From: Imperialibacter roseus
Lineage (GTDB): Bacteria; Bacteroidota; Bacteroidia; Cytophagales; Cyclobacteriaceae
Direction: 5' to 3'
Length of the DNA stretch: 64,000 nt
Assembly (NCBI RefSeq): GCF_032999765.1
Contig: NZ_CP136051.1
Coordinates: 2,456,417-2,520,416, forward strand
Under the pieces are notes generated by a model. That model was not told the origin of the DNA, made no database searches, and saw only the letters and a program-made list of their open reading frames with translations. Position 1 is the stretch's first letter. Each line of letters opens with the position of its first letter. Both the position numbers and the translations under genes were made by a program. Positions 17,115 through 25,359 of the stretch are shown here, piece after piece.

Positions 17115-17636
17115 ATGAAAAGTACTTCAATTAGAGTTTTCGGACTTTCAGTCCTTTTTGTTTTTGCTGCACTTGTTTATGCCCAGGCGCAGCCAAAAAG
17201 CCCCAAAATGACCGCCAATGGAAAGGTTGGCGATGCAAACATTACCATAGAGTACAGCAGCCCTTCTGCAAATGGCAGAGAGATTTGGGGTGGACTTGTG
17301 CCCTACGGCAAGGTTTGGCGAGCAGGAGCCAATAATGCTACCACCTTTGAAACCGACAAAGACATCATGGTAGGTGGTAACAAACTTGCCAAAGGCAAGT
17401 ACAGCATCTACATCATTCCGAACGAAAAAGATTGGCAAGTGATATTCAACAAAGAAGTGGGGCAATGGGGTATTAACAGAGACGGCACCAGTACCAGAAA
17501 GCCAGAGAGTGATGTTTTTATAGTAAAGACTACACCGACGGCAGCCGACATGCAGGAGTCGCTTTCTTATGCGGTGGCCGGAGATAGCTTTACCATCGCA
17601 TGGGAGAAACTGAAAGCGTCAGTACCGTTAAAATAG
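17115..17636 (+). CDS. DUF2911 exported protein
   Basis: 173 residues from ATG 17115; the ATG at 17064 in frame only adds an unlikely N-terminus before the signal peptide (STSIRVFGLSVLFVFAALVYAQAQ). The mature protein has the DUF2911 core: ITIEYSSPSANGREIWGGLVPYGKVWRAGANNATTF is broken into two blocks and followed by GGNKLAKGKYSIYIIPNE and QWGINRDGTS. This family is widespread in Bacteroidota and is periplasmic or extracellular; its role is not known. A strong terminator follows at 17659. Confidence 0.88.
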   Translation: MKSTSIRVFGLSVLFVFAALVYAQAQPKSPKMTANGKVGDANITIEYSSPSANGREIWGGLVPYGKVWRAGANNATTFETDKDIMVGGNKLAKGKYSIYIIPNEKDWQVIFNKEVGQWGINRDGTSTRKPESDVFIVKTTPTAADMQESLSYAVAGDSFTIAWEKLKASVPLK

Positions 17637-17658
17637 GCTGCGTTTTCTACTCATACAG

Positions 17659-17708
17659 AATACCCGCTGGCTTGTGGATTTTGAATCTTCACCAGCGGGT
17701 ATTTTTTT
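17659..17708. terminator. Intrinsic terminator after the DUF2911 gene
   Basis: AATACCCGCTGG at 17659-17670 pairs with CCAGCGGGTATT at 17692-17703, followed by a T tract. It lies between convergent genes and may also serve the minus-strand kinase, though that gene ends 100 bases away. Confidence 0.85.
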
Positions 17709-17802
17709 GAGGTTTGCTTTGCTGCTCCCGCATCTGCCTTGTTGCTTAGGAAAGACTGATGAATCAGGTAATAAAATACTGTTGATCCCCTTACTCATTA
17801 GA

Positions 17803-20463
17803 TCAGTTTTCGGAGGTGTCAAATAGCTTATTGGCAAGCACTTGTTTCTTGCTTTCCAGCGGAATTGTGATTGTAACAGAAGTACCTTCATTGGGCGCTG
17901 ACTCAACTTCTATCGAACCGTGTAATATATCAAGCTGTGCTTTTACGAGGTACAGGCCTATCCCACGCCCCGCCACGTGTGTGTGAAATCGCTTGTAGAG
18001 CTTAAATAGCTGTTTTTTGTAAAGCTCAGCGTCAAATCCCAGCCCATTGTCGGTGATTTGTATGACTGCACTGGCGTCTACTTCCCAACTTTTTGCTTTT
18101 ACCACCAGGCTTCTGTCCCACGACTGGTACTTGATAGCGTTGCTAAGCAAATTATGAAAAATGCTTTGAATCATAGACTGAACAGTGAATATCTCTGGCA
18201 GCGTCGAAAAATCGCTTTCAATTGTCTCATTCCCTGTGAGGCTTTCTTTCAACAACCGAACACTCTCCTGCCACTCCTTTTTCAGATCGACAGGCTCACG
18301 GTAATGACTGGGTGTCGTTCTTAGGTCCAGGAGCTGCCCTAAGTCTTTAATGATTTGATCCAGGTCTTCTGCCGTGGTGCCCATTAGGCCGATCAGCTCC
18401 TTTGAACTTGTGTCATTCTGCTGTCTGCTTGCTAAATCGGACAAGCCGAGCAACCGGGCCACTGGCCCACGAATATGGTGAGAGACGGTATACGAAAACT
18501 GCACCAGCTCATTGTTATATTTAACAAGCTCCTGGTTCGTTTTCACAAGCTCGTTTGTTTTTTCTTCCACTAGCTGTTCGAGACCCCGGTTAAGCTCGCT
18601 GATCCTTTCGTTGTTAGCGGCCAGCTCTTCCGACTGCACCTGAATGCGCTGGTTTTTTTCCACAATAGTGAAGTGCAATGCCTTGATTCTTCTATAGAAA
18701 CGATAGTAGGCAACGGCCACAAAGCTAAGCAATGCGAGGCCGGCGAGTCCCACGATCAGAAGCAGAAACTGCTGATCCAGCTTCGATTTCTGTAGGGCAA
18801 TCTGATTGTCAGCCAACAGCTTTTCTTGTTGCAATGCCTGGATATCCCTATCTCGCTGATCGATCTGATGCATTTTTTCAAGGTTGGCGAACTTCCTGCT
18901 TATATCAGATTTATGCAGCGAATCCTTTAACTGACTGGCTTTCATGGAGTAGGCCAGAGAGGCTTCGAATTGCCCCTGAGCTGCCAGCAGATCCCGCCGG
19001 GTGTTGAAACACATAATCAATATCTCATTGGCTTCTGTCAAACCGCAATAGTATTCGGCCTTGTTGAGAAAGTGAGCCGATTCTTTGAATTTTTTTAGCT
19101 TAAAATAAGCATCTGCCATGCCCCAATTAACTTGTGCGAGACTGTAGTCTGACTGGGCTTCATCCGCCAGCTCAAGACTCCTGCCATAATACACAAGGGC
19201 TTCTTCATACATCTTTTGCTTCACCCTGAGATAGCCCAAATACATCATGGCATCGCTGCTGCCCCTTTTGGCGTCAACTGCCTGAAAAACATTGAAAGCT
19301 GAGTCCAGATTGTTTTGTGCCTCGTCAAACCTGCCTAATTCTGTTAGCGTAGCGCCCTTAAGTAGAAAAGCCGTGCCGATTTCTGCTTTCAGTTGGGTGT
19401 CAGTTTGCAGAGCTATGACTTCATCGGCCAGCACCACGGCTTGAGGGAAATCACCCAACCGATAGTGAATCCATCCCATGGTGGTGATAATGCTGCGAAC
19501 TTCTGCATTGAACCCACGCAGCTTGCAGAGTTCAAGGGCAGGATACAAATGATCAAGGGCCAGTTCGTATTCAGCTCTATGGGCAAATTCAAGACTGACG
19601 TCCATTTGCAGGGTGACATATTTGCGGATGAGTGACTTTTCCAAAAAATAGCTACTAGCGGAATCCATGAGTACCATTGCGTCGTCCACGTTGCTCTTTT
19701 TAAACAAGATCAACCCTTTGATATGGAGGATGTCGTAACGGCTTTCTTCATACTCATTGGCACTGGCTGCAATCTTTTCCGCATCTGAAAGAATGCTGTC
19801 TGCGGCACCTACATTATTGTTCCTGATGTTGTTATTCGCCTTTAGCAGAAGGGCTTCAATCAGCAATGCTTTTTTAGGCAGTCTCCTGCGTATGGCAATG
19901 GCGCTGTCGAGGTATGTTTGCTGCTGGTCAATTTTGTGCTGTTGCCCGTAGGCAGCACTCATATTACGGTAAATTTTCGAAAGGGTGGCAGGATCTGACT
20001 CATCGCTAAAAAAGAAAAGGGCTTTATTGAAGAAATACAAAGCTGAATCAGTGGCAACTTCTTCCAGCGACAGATTGCCAAGCTGGAGAAACGAATAGCC
20101 TGTATTTTTCCTGTCTCCGATCTGCTCCGACAGCCGAAGGCCCTTGTGTAAGTGAACATGGGCGGGAGCAAGAAAGCCGGAGAGGTATTCATTAACACCT
20201 TTGTACGTATAGGCTACGGCTTCTCCCTTACGATAGGCAATCTTCTTGCTTAACTCAATCGCCTGTCCATTATATAGTTGTACTTTCTCATTATCGACAG
20301 TGATAAACTCGTAGGTGAGCTGATTGAGAACATCAACTTTTGCTTCATTTTTTGACCTCGTCAATACCTGCTCAAGGCTATCGGTCGTCGATAGCTGGCT
20401 TAGGCTCATGCTGCTGATGCACAAGAAAAGACACAACAAAATGAAACATCTAAAAGGAGGCAT
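17803..20463 (-). CDS. TPR-containing sensor histidine kinase
   Basis: 886 residues. Signal peptide (MPPFRCFILLCLFLCISSMS), then about 500 residues of TPR-like helices, a membrane helix near 570-590 (FLLLIVGLAGLALLSFVAVA), a long coiled coil (QVQSEELAANNERISELNRG), and a HisKA/HATPase module. The phosphoacceptor is the first His of SHHIRGPVARLLGLSDLA near residue 660, a common Bacteroidota variant of SHDLRAPL. The ATPase part shows NLLSNAIKYQ, DNGLGFD and GRGIGLYLVK. No receiver or DNA-binding domain is fused and no response regulator is adjacent, so it is an orphan kinase. The ligand is unknown. Confidence 0.88.
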   Translation of the reverse strand: MPPFRCFILLCLFLCISSMSLSQLSTTDSLEQVLTRSKNEAKVDVLNQLTYEFITVDNEKVQLYNGQAIELSKKIAYRKGEAVAYTYKGVNEYLSGFLAPAHVHLHKGLRLSEQIGDRKNTGYSFLQLGNLSLEEVATDSALYFFNKALFFFSDESDPATLSKIYRNMSAAYGQQHKIDQQQTYLDSAIAIRRRLPKKALLIEALLLKANNNIRNNNVGAADSILSDAEKIAASANEYEESRYDILHIKGLILFKKSNVDDAMVLMDSASSYFLEKSLIRKYVTLQMDVSLEFAHRAEYELALDHLYPALELCKLRGFNAEVRSIITTMGWIHYRLGDFPQAVVLADEVIALQTDTQLKAEIGTAFLLKGATLTELGRFDEAQNNLDSAFNVFQAVDAKRGSSDAMMYLGYLRVKQKMYEEALVYYGRSLELADEAQSDYSLAQVNWGMADAYFKLKKFKESAHFLNKAEYYCGLTEANEILIMCFNTRRDLLAAQGQFEASLAYSMKASQLKDSLHKSDISRKFANLEKMHQIDQRDRDIQALQQEKLLADNQIALQKSKLDQQFLLLIVGLAGLALLSFVAVAYYRFYRRIKALHFTIVEKNQRIQVQSEELAANNERISELNRGLEQLVEEKTNELVKTNQELVKYNNELVQFSYTVSHHIRGPVARLLGLSDLASRQQNDTSSKELIGLMGTTAEDLDQIIKDLGQLLDLRTTPSHYREPVDLKKEWQESVRLLKESLTGNETIESDFSTLPEIFTVQSMIQSIFHNLLSNAIKYQSWDRSLVVKAKSWEVDASAVIQITDNGLGFDAELYKKQLFKLYKRFHTHVAGRGIGLYLVKAQLDILHGSIEVESAPNEGTSVTITIPLESKKQVLANKLFDTSEN

Positions 20464-21018
20464 TGATTGAACTAAGGTCGGATAGATCGAAGTCTCTTCT
20501 GATCAAAAGTCATAGCTTACCCGTGTCAGAAGATCACTTTATAATACAAGTTTTTAATGATATATCATAAACCAGGCGGCTTCGAAAATGTTCTTGAATG
20601 AGCCAACGGTTAGGAGATAGTAGGTGCAAAATAACATAAATGAACAGTCATAGTCAAAAACATTTAGAAGGTATTAAACTGATTTTCAGCACTTTTAGTT
20701 GATTGAAAAAACTAAAGAGGAGGGAGGGAAGAAGGCCAAATTTGTGGATTGGGTTTGTTGTGCCCGGCAACACCAATCCATCTGGTAGCAGCAATCTACA
20801 GATCCACATTTGACCATTATTTTTTACAAATTTCCCCTTGCTTAGGTATCAGGTTCTGGTTCGAATGGGGTTCGGCTAACTTCCATAATGCGTGGGCATT
20901 GGGTTGCTGGTGAAAACAATGTGAAGTCTCCCTATTTATAGCTATATTCCTGATGTATGCCGGATAGTGAATACCCTACCCTGAGCTGGTGACGCTCAGC
21001 ACAAACATCGGAACAGCT
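20464..21018. other. Long intergenic region with bulged hairpin at 20745-20780
   Basis: 555 bases between divergent genes. TGGATTGGGTTTGTTG at 20745-20760 pairs with CAACACCAATCCA at 20768-20780 apart from a 3-base bulge, enclosing a GC-rich loop; the outer flanks AAATTTGTGGAT and ATCCACATTT also form an interrupted outer pair. No reading frame of interest is found. It could be a structured leader of the Crp-family gene, or a non-coding RNA. Confidence 0.4.
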
Positions 21019-21582
21019 ATGATCGATTTTTTGAGCTTTTGCAACAGGCTTTCCCCACTCGATAAAGAAGCGTCCGACGATTTGCTGGAGAAACTAAAGA
21101 GCCGGACAATTGAAAAAAATGACTTCATTTTGAAACGGGGAGAGGTATGCCGTCACCTGTGCTTTGTCGACGAAGGACTAACCAAAACATTCTTCACCAG
21201 CGAAGACAAAGAATTCGTCATGCGCTTCTTCGCCGAGTATTCCATGCTTACCGTGCTCGACAGCTTTGTGTCCGAAATGCCATCGAATTATGGAATGCTG
21301 GCATTGGAAAAAACGAGGATTACCTGTATCAGCAAGCCTGACCTGGAGCAGCTTTGTGCCAAACACCACTGTGTGGAGACTTTTTTCAGGAGACTGGTGT
21401 CGATGGCGGCGGCAAATATGATGAAAAGGGTGAGTGAAATGCTGGAAGATAACGCTACTGCCCGCTACAACCACTTTGTAGCGAATGAGGGGCAGCTCCT
21501 GCAACGGATCAGTCTGGGTGACCTTTCCAACTATTTGGGTGTCACACAAGTAACCCTCAGCCGTATCAGGGCCAAGAAGTGA
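21019..21582 (+). CDS. Crp/Fnr-family transcriptional regulator
   Basis: 187 residues from ATG 21019 (MIDFLSFCNRLSPLDKEASD); the frame extends to 20989. An N-terminal cyclic-nucleotide-type beta-roll (residues about 10-115: DFILKRGEVCRHLCFVDEGL, FVMRFFAEYSML, VRIT-like strand) is followed by a dimer helix and a short C-terminal HTH that ends at SLGDLSNYLGVTQVTLSRIR. The cNMP-binding pocket residues R and S are not obvious, so it may respond to another signal, as is common in Bacteroidota Crp-like proteins. Its immediate neighbour, the HXXEE membrane protein 70 bases downstream, is a possible target. Confidence 0.85.
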   Translation: MIDFLSFCNRLSPLDKEASDDLLEKLKSRTIEKNDFILKRGEVCRHLCFVDEGLTKTFFTSEDKEFVMRFFAEYSMLTVLDSFVSEMPSNYGMLALEKTRITCISKPDLEQLCAKHHCVETFFRRLVSMAAANMMKRVSEMLEDNATARYNHFVANEGQLLQRISLGDLSNYLGVTQVTLSRIRAKK

Positions 21583-21593
21583 TTTTTTAACAT

Positions 21594-21650
21594 TTGTAAA
21601 AAGACGGCTCAGCTTTTCTTCGAAAGTTTGCATCAACCAACTTTTTACAA
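21594..21650. repeat. 10-bp inverted repeat directly upstream of the HXXEE gene
   Basis: TTGTAAAAAG at 21594-21603 is perfectly complementary to CTTTTTACAA at 21641-21650, ending 2 bases before the ATG at 21653. The 37-base spacing is too wide for a normal Crp-type operator, so an mRNA hairpin sequestering the start is at least as likely. A chance origin cannot be excluded. Confidence 0.3.
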
Positions 21651-21652
21651 CC

Positions 21653-22312
21653 ATGCAAACATCAAGTACTTCCAGAATTTTTAGCCTGATCATCGCCCTT
21701 GCCTTTTGTATCATCATGCCAGTGGTAGGATATTTGAAAATAGGCCTTCCACCTGTCGTTATTATTGGTAGCTCTGCCACCGTGGGCTTCTTGTTTTGGT
21801 ATTTCACCTACCTTAAGAATCCCACTGACCCTAAGATCATTTTGCCATTGTTTTTGCTCACCGTGGCCGGCCTGCAAATCCACATCATTGAAGAGTATGA
21901 AACGGGCTTTGCCCCAGCCATGAGTCGGCTTTTCGATATTCCCTGGACAGAGAGAAGTTTTTTGATCGTTTTCTCTCTTGTAGGGCCGACTATCTACACA
22001 TTAACTTCGCTGGGCCTTTATTACCGGGTGCCGCTGGCTGGCTTTATCGCCTGGTTCATCTTCATCGGGCCAGGTGTGGCAGAATTTACCCACTATGTCT
22101 TTCCGTTGCTGACGCCCAGCCTGGAGCCTGGCAATGTGAGCGACATTACCCAAACCATTCATGGAGTGGAAGTAGCAGACATGCCCAACTACTATTACAA
22201 GACAACTGGCAGCTACTACTTTTCAGGTATGTGGACGGCCTTCCTGCCAATGATACCGGGCATCTATTCGATTTACAGGCTGATGAAGGAGCATAGACTC
22301 CAGACGAAGTAG
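21653..22312 (+). CDS. HXXEE-domain integral membrane protein
   Basis: 219 residues with five to six membrane helices (SLIIALAFCIIMPVVGYL; VVIIGSSATVGFLFWYF; LPLFLLTVAGLQIHIIEEY; LIVFSLVGPTIYTLTSLGLY; AGFIAWFIFIGPGVAEFTH). The HIIEEY sequence at the end of the third helix is the HXXEE motif that names this family, and the paired His and Glu suggest a metal site. The function is not known. The gene follows a Crp-family regulator, with a 70-base gap containing an inverted repeat, and could be controlled by it. Confidence 0.75.
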   Translation: MQTSSTSRIFSLIIALAFCIIMPVVGYLKIGLPPVVIIGSSATVGFLFWYFTYLKNPTDPKIILPLFLLTVAGLQIHIIEEYETGFAPAMSRLFDIPWTERSFLIVFSLVGPTIYTLTSLGLYYRVPLAGFIAWFIFIGPGVAEFTHYVFPLLTPSLEPGNVSDITQTIHGVEVADMPNYYYKTTGSYYFSGMWTAFLPMIPGIYSIYRLMKEHRLQTK

Positions 22313-22330
22313 TGGACTTGCTGGCAAGCA

Positions 22331-22408
22331 TATGTGCCGTACCTACGGCACTTGGCGAAAAAAAGACGTTACATGGTGAGCTTACCGGTGTGTCGTCCCT
22401 ACGGGACT
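22331..22408 (+). repeat. REP-like intergenic element, copy B
   Basis: Core 1, GTGCCGTACCTACGGCAC at 22334-22351, is nearly a perfect palindrome. Core 2, GTCGTCCCTACGGGAC at 22392-22407, has the same order and spacing as copy A at 1747. Together with the inverted copy C it forms a BIME-like pair in the gap before the AT-rich gene run. Confidence 0.7.
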
Positions 22409-22491
22409 GAGCAGCGGTAGCTCTCCTGTGGGGTTTTGCAATTCCCATTAAGCCATAAAGTTTGCCTCAGTGCCACCATAGCCGTCTTGAC

Positions 22492-22564
22492 AAGTCCCGT
22501 AGGGACGGCATCATGGTGGCTTGGATGGTGGCAGCGAGGCGGAGTGCCGTAGGTACGACATATA
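22492..22564 (-). repeat. REP-like intergenic element, copy C (inverted)
   Basis: The same two cores in reverse order: AGTCCCGTAGGGACGGC at 22493-22509 and GTGCCGTAGGTACGAC at 22544-22559. It faces copy B across about 85 bases, and the pair could fold back on itself in single-stranded DNA or RNA, as expected for RAYT substrates. Confidence 0.7.
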
Positions 22565-22692
22565 GAGGTAGGCATAGACAATTTGATCAGGTTGATATTT
22601 GCAACAGAAGTAAGGCAAGCCCCAAGAATTTATCAGTATATTTCTGGAGCACATCATGTATATAAACAGCAAATCATACCTGATACCTGACA

Positions 22693-23325
22693 ATGGAAGA
22701 AACGGAAGAAAGCGAAATAACTGATAATGAAATTTTTACCGCCATATGGACATCGCCCCGGCAGGTGTTCAAATACATCAATGACAATCATTATGAAAAA
22801 TATATGACGTTGCTGCTAGTACTCGGCGGGATAGCCTCAGCTTTCGACAGGGCTTCAAGCAGAAACATGGGTGACACACTGTCAATTGAAGTGATCATAG
22901 GAATTGGCGTGGTTGCAGGGGGACTTTTTGGTTGGATATCGTACTATATATATGCCTCACTACTTAGCTGGACGGGTGGGTGGTTGAATGGTAAGGGCAG
23001 TTCAAAATCCATTTTGAGAATGTTGTCTTATGCTTTGATTCCAATCGTCATATCAGTAGCGTTTATAGTGCCTCAAATTGCTGTTTATGGTGTTGATATT
23101 TTTAAATCAGATGGAGATGTGACAAGCGCTGGGCTACTAGGGAATATCGTCTTTTATGTGTCTGCACTAGCGAAAGTTATCCTATCTATCTGGACGTTGA
23201 TTCTTACAGTGATAGGGATATCAGAAGTTCAGAAGCTATCCATTGGGAAAGCCATTTTGAACTTGATTCTGCCAGCCGTTATAATTATCGTGCCGATCCT
23301 GATCATTGTGCTAATCGTCACATGA
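22693..23325 (+). CDS. Yip1-family membrane protein
   Basis: 210 residues. A soluble acidic N-terminus (TEESEITDNEIFTAIWTSPRQ) leads to five membrane helices, with the Yip1 pattern: the helix-start TSPRQVFKYI, the GGWLNGKGSSKSILRMLSYA loop between helices two and three, and ALIPIVISVAFIVPQIAVYG. Bacterial Yip1 proteins are of unknown function, sometimes beside secretion or stress genes. It opens the AT-rich run that begins just after the REP pair. Confidence 0.8.
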   Translation: MEETEESEITDNEIFTAIWTSPRQVFKYINDNHYEKYMTLLLVLGGIASAFDRASSRNMGDTLSIEVIIGIGVVAGGLFGWISYYIYASLLSWTGGWLNGKGSSKSILRMLSYALIPIVISVAFIVPQIAVYGVDIFKSDGDVTSAGLLGNIVFYVSALAKVILSIWTLILTVIGISEVQKLSIGKAILNLILPAVIIIVPILIIVLIVT

Positions 23326-23353
23326 TGGTACATATACATAAGGCAGGTATAGT

Positions 23354-24019
23354 ATGAGGAAGTATTTTACTGTCGCCGCCTTCTTAAGTTTAATGTGCAA
23401 AGTATCATTTTTGCTTGCCCAATCAGTCGATGGAGATCGGTTCATTGAAACTGCATTGAAGGTGCAGAGACTGGATCCATGGCAGACACAAATTGCTTTG
23501 AAGGAATCAAAAGATGTTTCCGACTACTTTCTATTGCTACCAAAACAATTGTTCGAAGGAGAGGTGGGGGTAGGAGATGACACAGAAGAATTTCGGTTAT
23601 CACTAGTCAATGAAGGTAAGGGAAGAATAAATGTGGCCGCTGGATACGTTGAAGTGGCATCGGGATTTAAGCTGGTGATGGCATTGTTCCGGAATAGAGT
23701 AGATAAAGTAGATGTCATCGCAGTTGCCATAGGGTGTGGAGTGCCACCGGTTCAGTTTTGTGACTATGGGTTTATTGAGTTTGATCCTCAATCCAAAAAA
23801 TGGACTTTTAGTGACGTGTTTCCATGGACAGATTTCAATAGGAAATGTGAAGCGATCAAAGCAAATAGAAGTAAGCTAAATGGAAGCATAGAGCCATTTA
23901 TTCCTAACATTGTTTTGCCAGACTTAGGGACAACGATCAACGTAGTAGATGCATGGGATACAAAGAAAGAGCCAGTTTTTAAAGTGGTTTGGAATGGTGC
24001 CCGGTTTGAGGTGCAGTAG
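23354..24019 (+). CDS. Exported protein of unknown function
   Basis: 221 residues. A signal peptide (MRKYFTVAAFLSLMCKVSFLLAQ) is followed by a mature part of mixed strands with no family recognised. Features: a hydrophobic strand block LVMALFRNRVDKVDVIAVAIG, a three-cysteine set (IGCGVPPVQFC, FNRKC), and a terminal strand VVWNGARFEVQ. It starts 28 bases after the Yip1 gene in the same direction, so the two may be co-transcribed. AT-rich relative to the surrounding operons. Confidence 0.7.
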   Translation: MRKYFTVAAFLSLMCKVSFLLAQSVDGDRFIETALKVQRLDPWQTQIALKESKDVSDYFLLLPKQLFEGEVGVGDDTEEFRLSLVNEGKGRINVAAGYVEVASGFKLVMALFRNRVDKVDVIAVAIGCGVPPVQFCDYGFIEFDPQSKKWTFSDVFPWTDFNRKCEAIKANRSKLNGSIEPFIPNIVLPDLGTTINVVDAWDTKKEPVFKVVWNGARFEVQ

Positions 24020-24084
24020 GCCGGATTTTACTGAAGAAACGCCCATAAGTACAGTATCTTTCACTTTTTATTCCGGTACAAAAT

Positions 24085-24477
24085 ATGAACACCAAAATTA
24101 TCATGACACTGGCAGCAGTCATATTGGGGACTGTCGGTATTGCGCTGACTTTTATGCCTGACGCCTTATTGAATTATGCCAATATGGAGGAGAGCGAGAC
24201 CGCACTATTGCTGATTCAAATTTTAGGGGCTTTGTACTTCGCTTTTGCCATGCTCAACTGGATGAGCAAAGGCAGCCTGATAGGAGGGATATACAACCGG
24301 CCAGTAGCCGTAGCCAATATGACTCACTTTCTGATTGGCGGACTGGCCCTGGTGAAAGTGCTGATGTCAAACCCAAACGCTTCCCACCTTATCTGGGTAA
24401 CTGGGGTCATTTACGCAGCATTTGCGGTATGTTTTGGTATTATTTTGTTTCGACATCCGCTTGCAGAGTCGAAATAG
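24085..24477 (+). CDS. Small integral membrane protein, four helices
   Basis: 130 residues with four predicted membrane helices: IIMTLAAVILGTVGIALTFM, ALLLIQILGALYFAFAMLNW, ANMTHFLIGGLALVKVLM and WVTGVIYAAFAVCFGIILF. No enzyme motif is seen. Upstream, TATCTTTC at 24055-24062 resembles the -7 box. I do not recognise the family. Confidence 0.75.
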   Translation: MNTKIIMTLAAVILGTVGIALTFMPDALLNYANMEESETALLLIQILGALYFAFAMLNWMSKGSLIGGIYNRPVAVANMTHFLIGGLALVKVLMSNPNASHLIWVTGVIYAAFAVCFGIILFRHPLAESK

Positions 24478-24513
24478 GAAGGTGGGGACGCTGATGGTGG
24501 CATTAAAGGGGGG

Positions 24514-24630
24514 GGTGAAACTTCTGCACCGACAGCCTTCATGTTACGAGACAGAAAAGGCAGGTTCGTTTATATCAGGGAAGGCTTCGGTAAGGAGGAG
24601 ATCATCAAGGTGATTGAGGGAAATTTGTGA
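24514..24630 (+). pseudogene. C-terminal remnant of a TlpA/redoxin-like thioredoxin protein
   Basis: In the frame 24526-24630 the sequence reads A-PTAFMLRDRKGRFVYIRE then GFGKEEIIKVIEGNL and a TGA. It matches, from memory, the C-terminal block of TlpA/AhpC-TSA redoxins (cis-Pro in PT-x-F, then 'DRKGRIVYVREGF.KEE'). The catalytic CxxC part that should lie upstream is missing; the DNA before it is a G-tract rich segment without a frame. I infer a truncated dead gene. Confidence 0.6.
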
Positions 24631-24777
24631 GAGCCTTCAGTTTTTACAATAGATAAAGATAGAAATGGCTGTTTGGTGCCGCCTAAAAATAGGGGACATA
24701 GGAAATAGATTGGTTGATATTTTTTTTTCATTTATAGTCTTGAATAAATATATTTAAAGCAATCAACGAAAATCTCC

Positions 24778-25158
24778 ATGAATACAATCTTGTCAATCTT
24801 TTTACTCCTTTGGACGACAATCGGAAACCCAATTTTTGATTCAGGCAAATCAGAACAAACCGTTTATTTTTTTTGCCATTCTAAATTGATTGACGTTTCG
24901 CCGGGAGAGCGACAACATGTAGTGGTAACGGGTGTCTATTCGAAAACGGCTAGCGACGAGCAAGTTTGGGAAATGGTTTCAGAATGGACAGATTTTGTAG
25001 AGAACGAGTTTGAAAAAGGCCGACGCCGGACGTCCGATTTAAATCACTTCAGGACACTGGAGGAAGCAGAAGCACACTTGGAGCAACGGTTGGTAAAAGA
25101 CCTTGATGGGAATAATACCTTTGTGGAAAAGGTCACTTTTGAATTTGACGTTAAATAG
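24778..25158 (+). CDS. Small exported protein of unknown function
   Basis: 126 residues. A weak signal peptide (MNTILSIFLLLWTTIGN) is followed by a compact mature part with one Cys (FFCHSKLIDV) and acidic helical segments (DEQVWEMVSEWTDFVE, TLEEAEAHLEQRLV). No family is recognised. It stands alone in the AT-rich run; a perfect hairpin follows 42 bases later. Confidence 0.6.
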   Translation: MNTILSIFLLLWTTIGNPIFDSGKSEQTVYFFCHSKLIDVSPGERQHVVVTGVYSKTASDEQVWEMVSEWTDFVENEFEKGRRRTSDLNHFRTLEEAEAHLEQRLVKDLDGNNTFVEKVTFEFDVK

Positions 25159-25199
25159 CCTAAACGATTGAATTTTCCCATTTGCCAGAAGTTTAGTCG

Positions 25200-25220
25200 C
25201 AGCACTATCTTGTAGTGCTG
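25200..25220. other. Perfect 8-bp hairpin after the small exported protein gene
   Basis: CAGCACTA at 25200-25207 pairs with TAGTGCTG at 25213-25220 around TCTTG. There is no T tract after it, so it is a structured 3' end or a regulatory site rather than a clear terminator. The rest of 25159-25359 shows no gene. Confidence 0.4.
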
Positions 25221-25359
25221 AATATCAAGCTCTAGGGTTATTTCAGTTAGAACGCATACCACAACAGATACACCTAAAAAGGGCTGGCGAGCGTAACTAA
25301 AAGGTTAGGGATTTCCAATAGTTACTTGTCAACAAAACACTGGCATTACACAACCGCAT

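Noticed and set aside
20989-21018. Longer start of the Crp-type gene
   Set aside because: The ten extra residues are not family-like; ATG 21019 fits the conserved N-terminus.
22313-22692. Several short frames on both strands over the REP pair
   Set aside because: They are created by the palindromic repeat sequence; no coding bias.
25159-25359. Possible integron attC-like site in the gap between small genes
   Set aside because: CCTAAAC and GTTAGG-like pieces exist, but the arms do not pair as R''/L''/L'/R' and there is no integrase; the gap is better read as an ordinary spacer with a hairpin.
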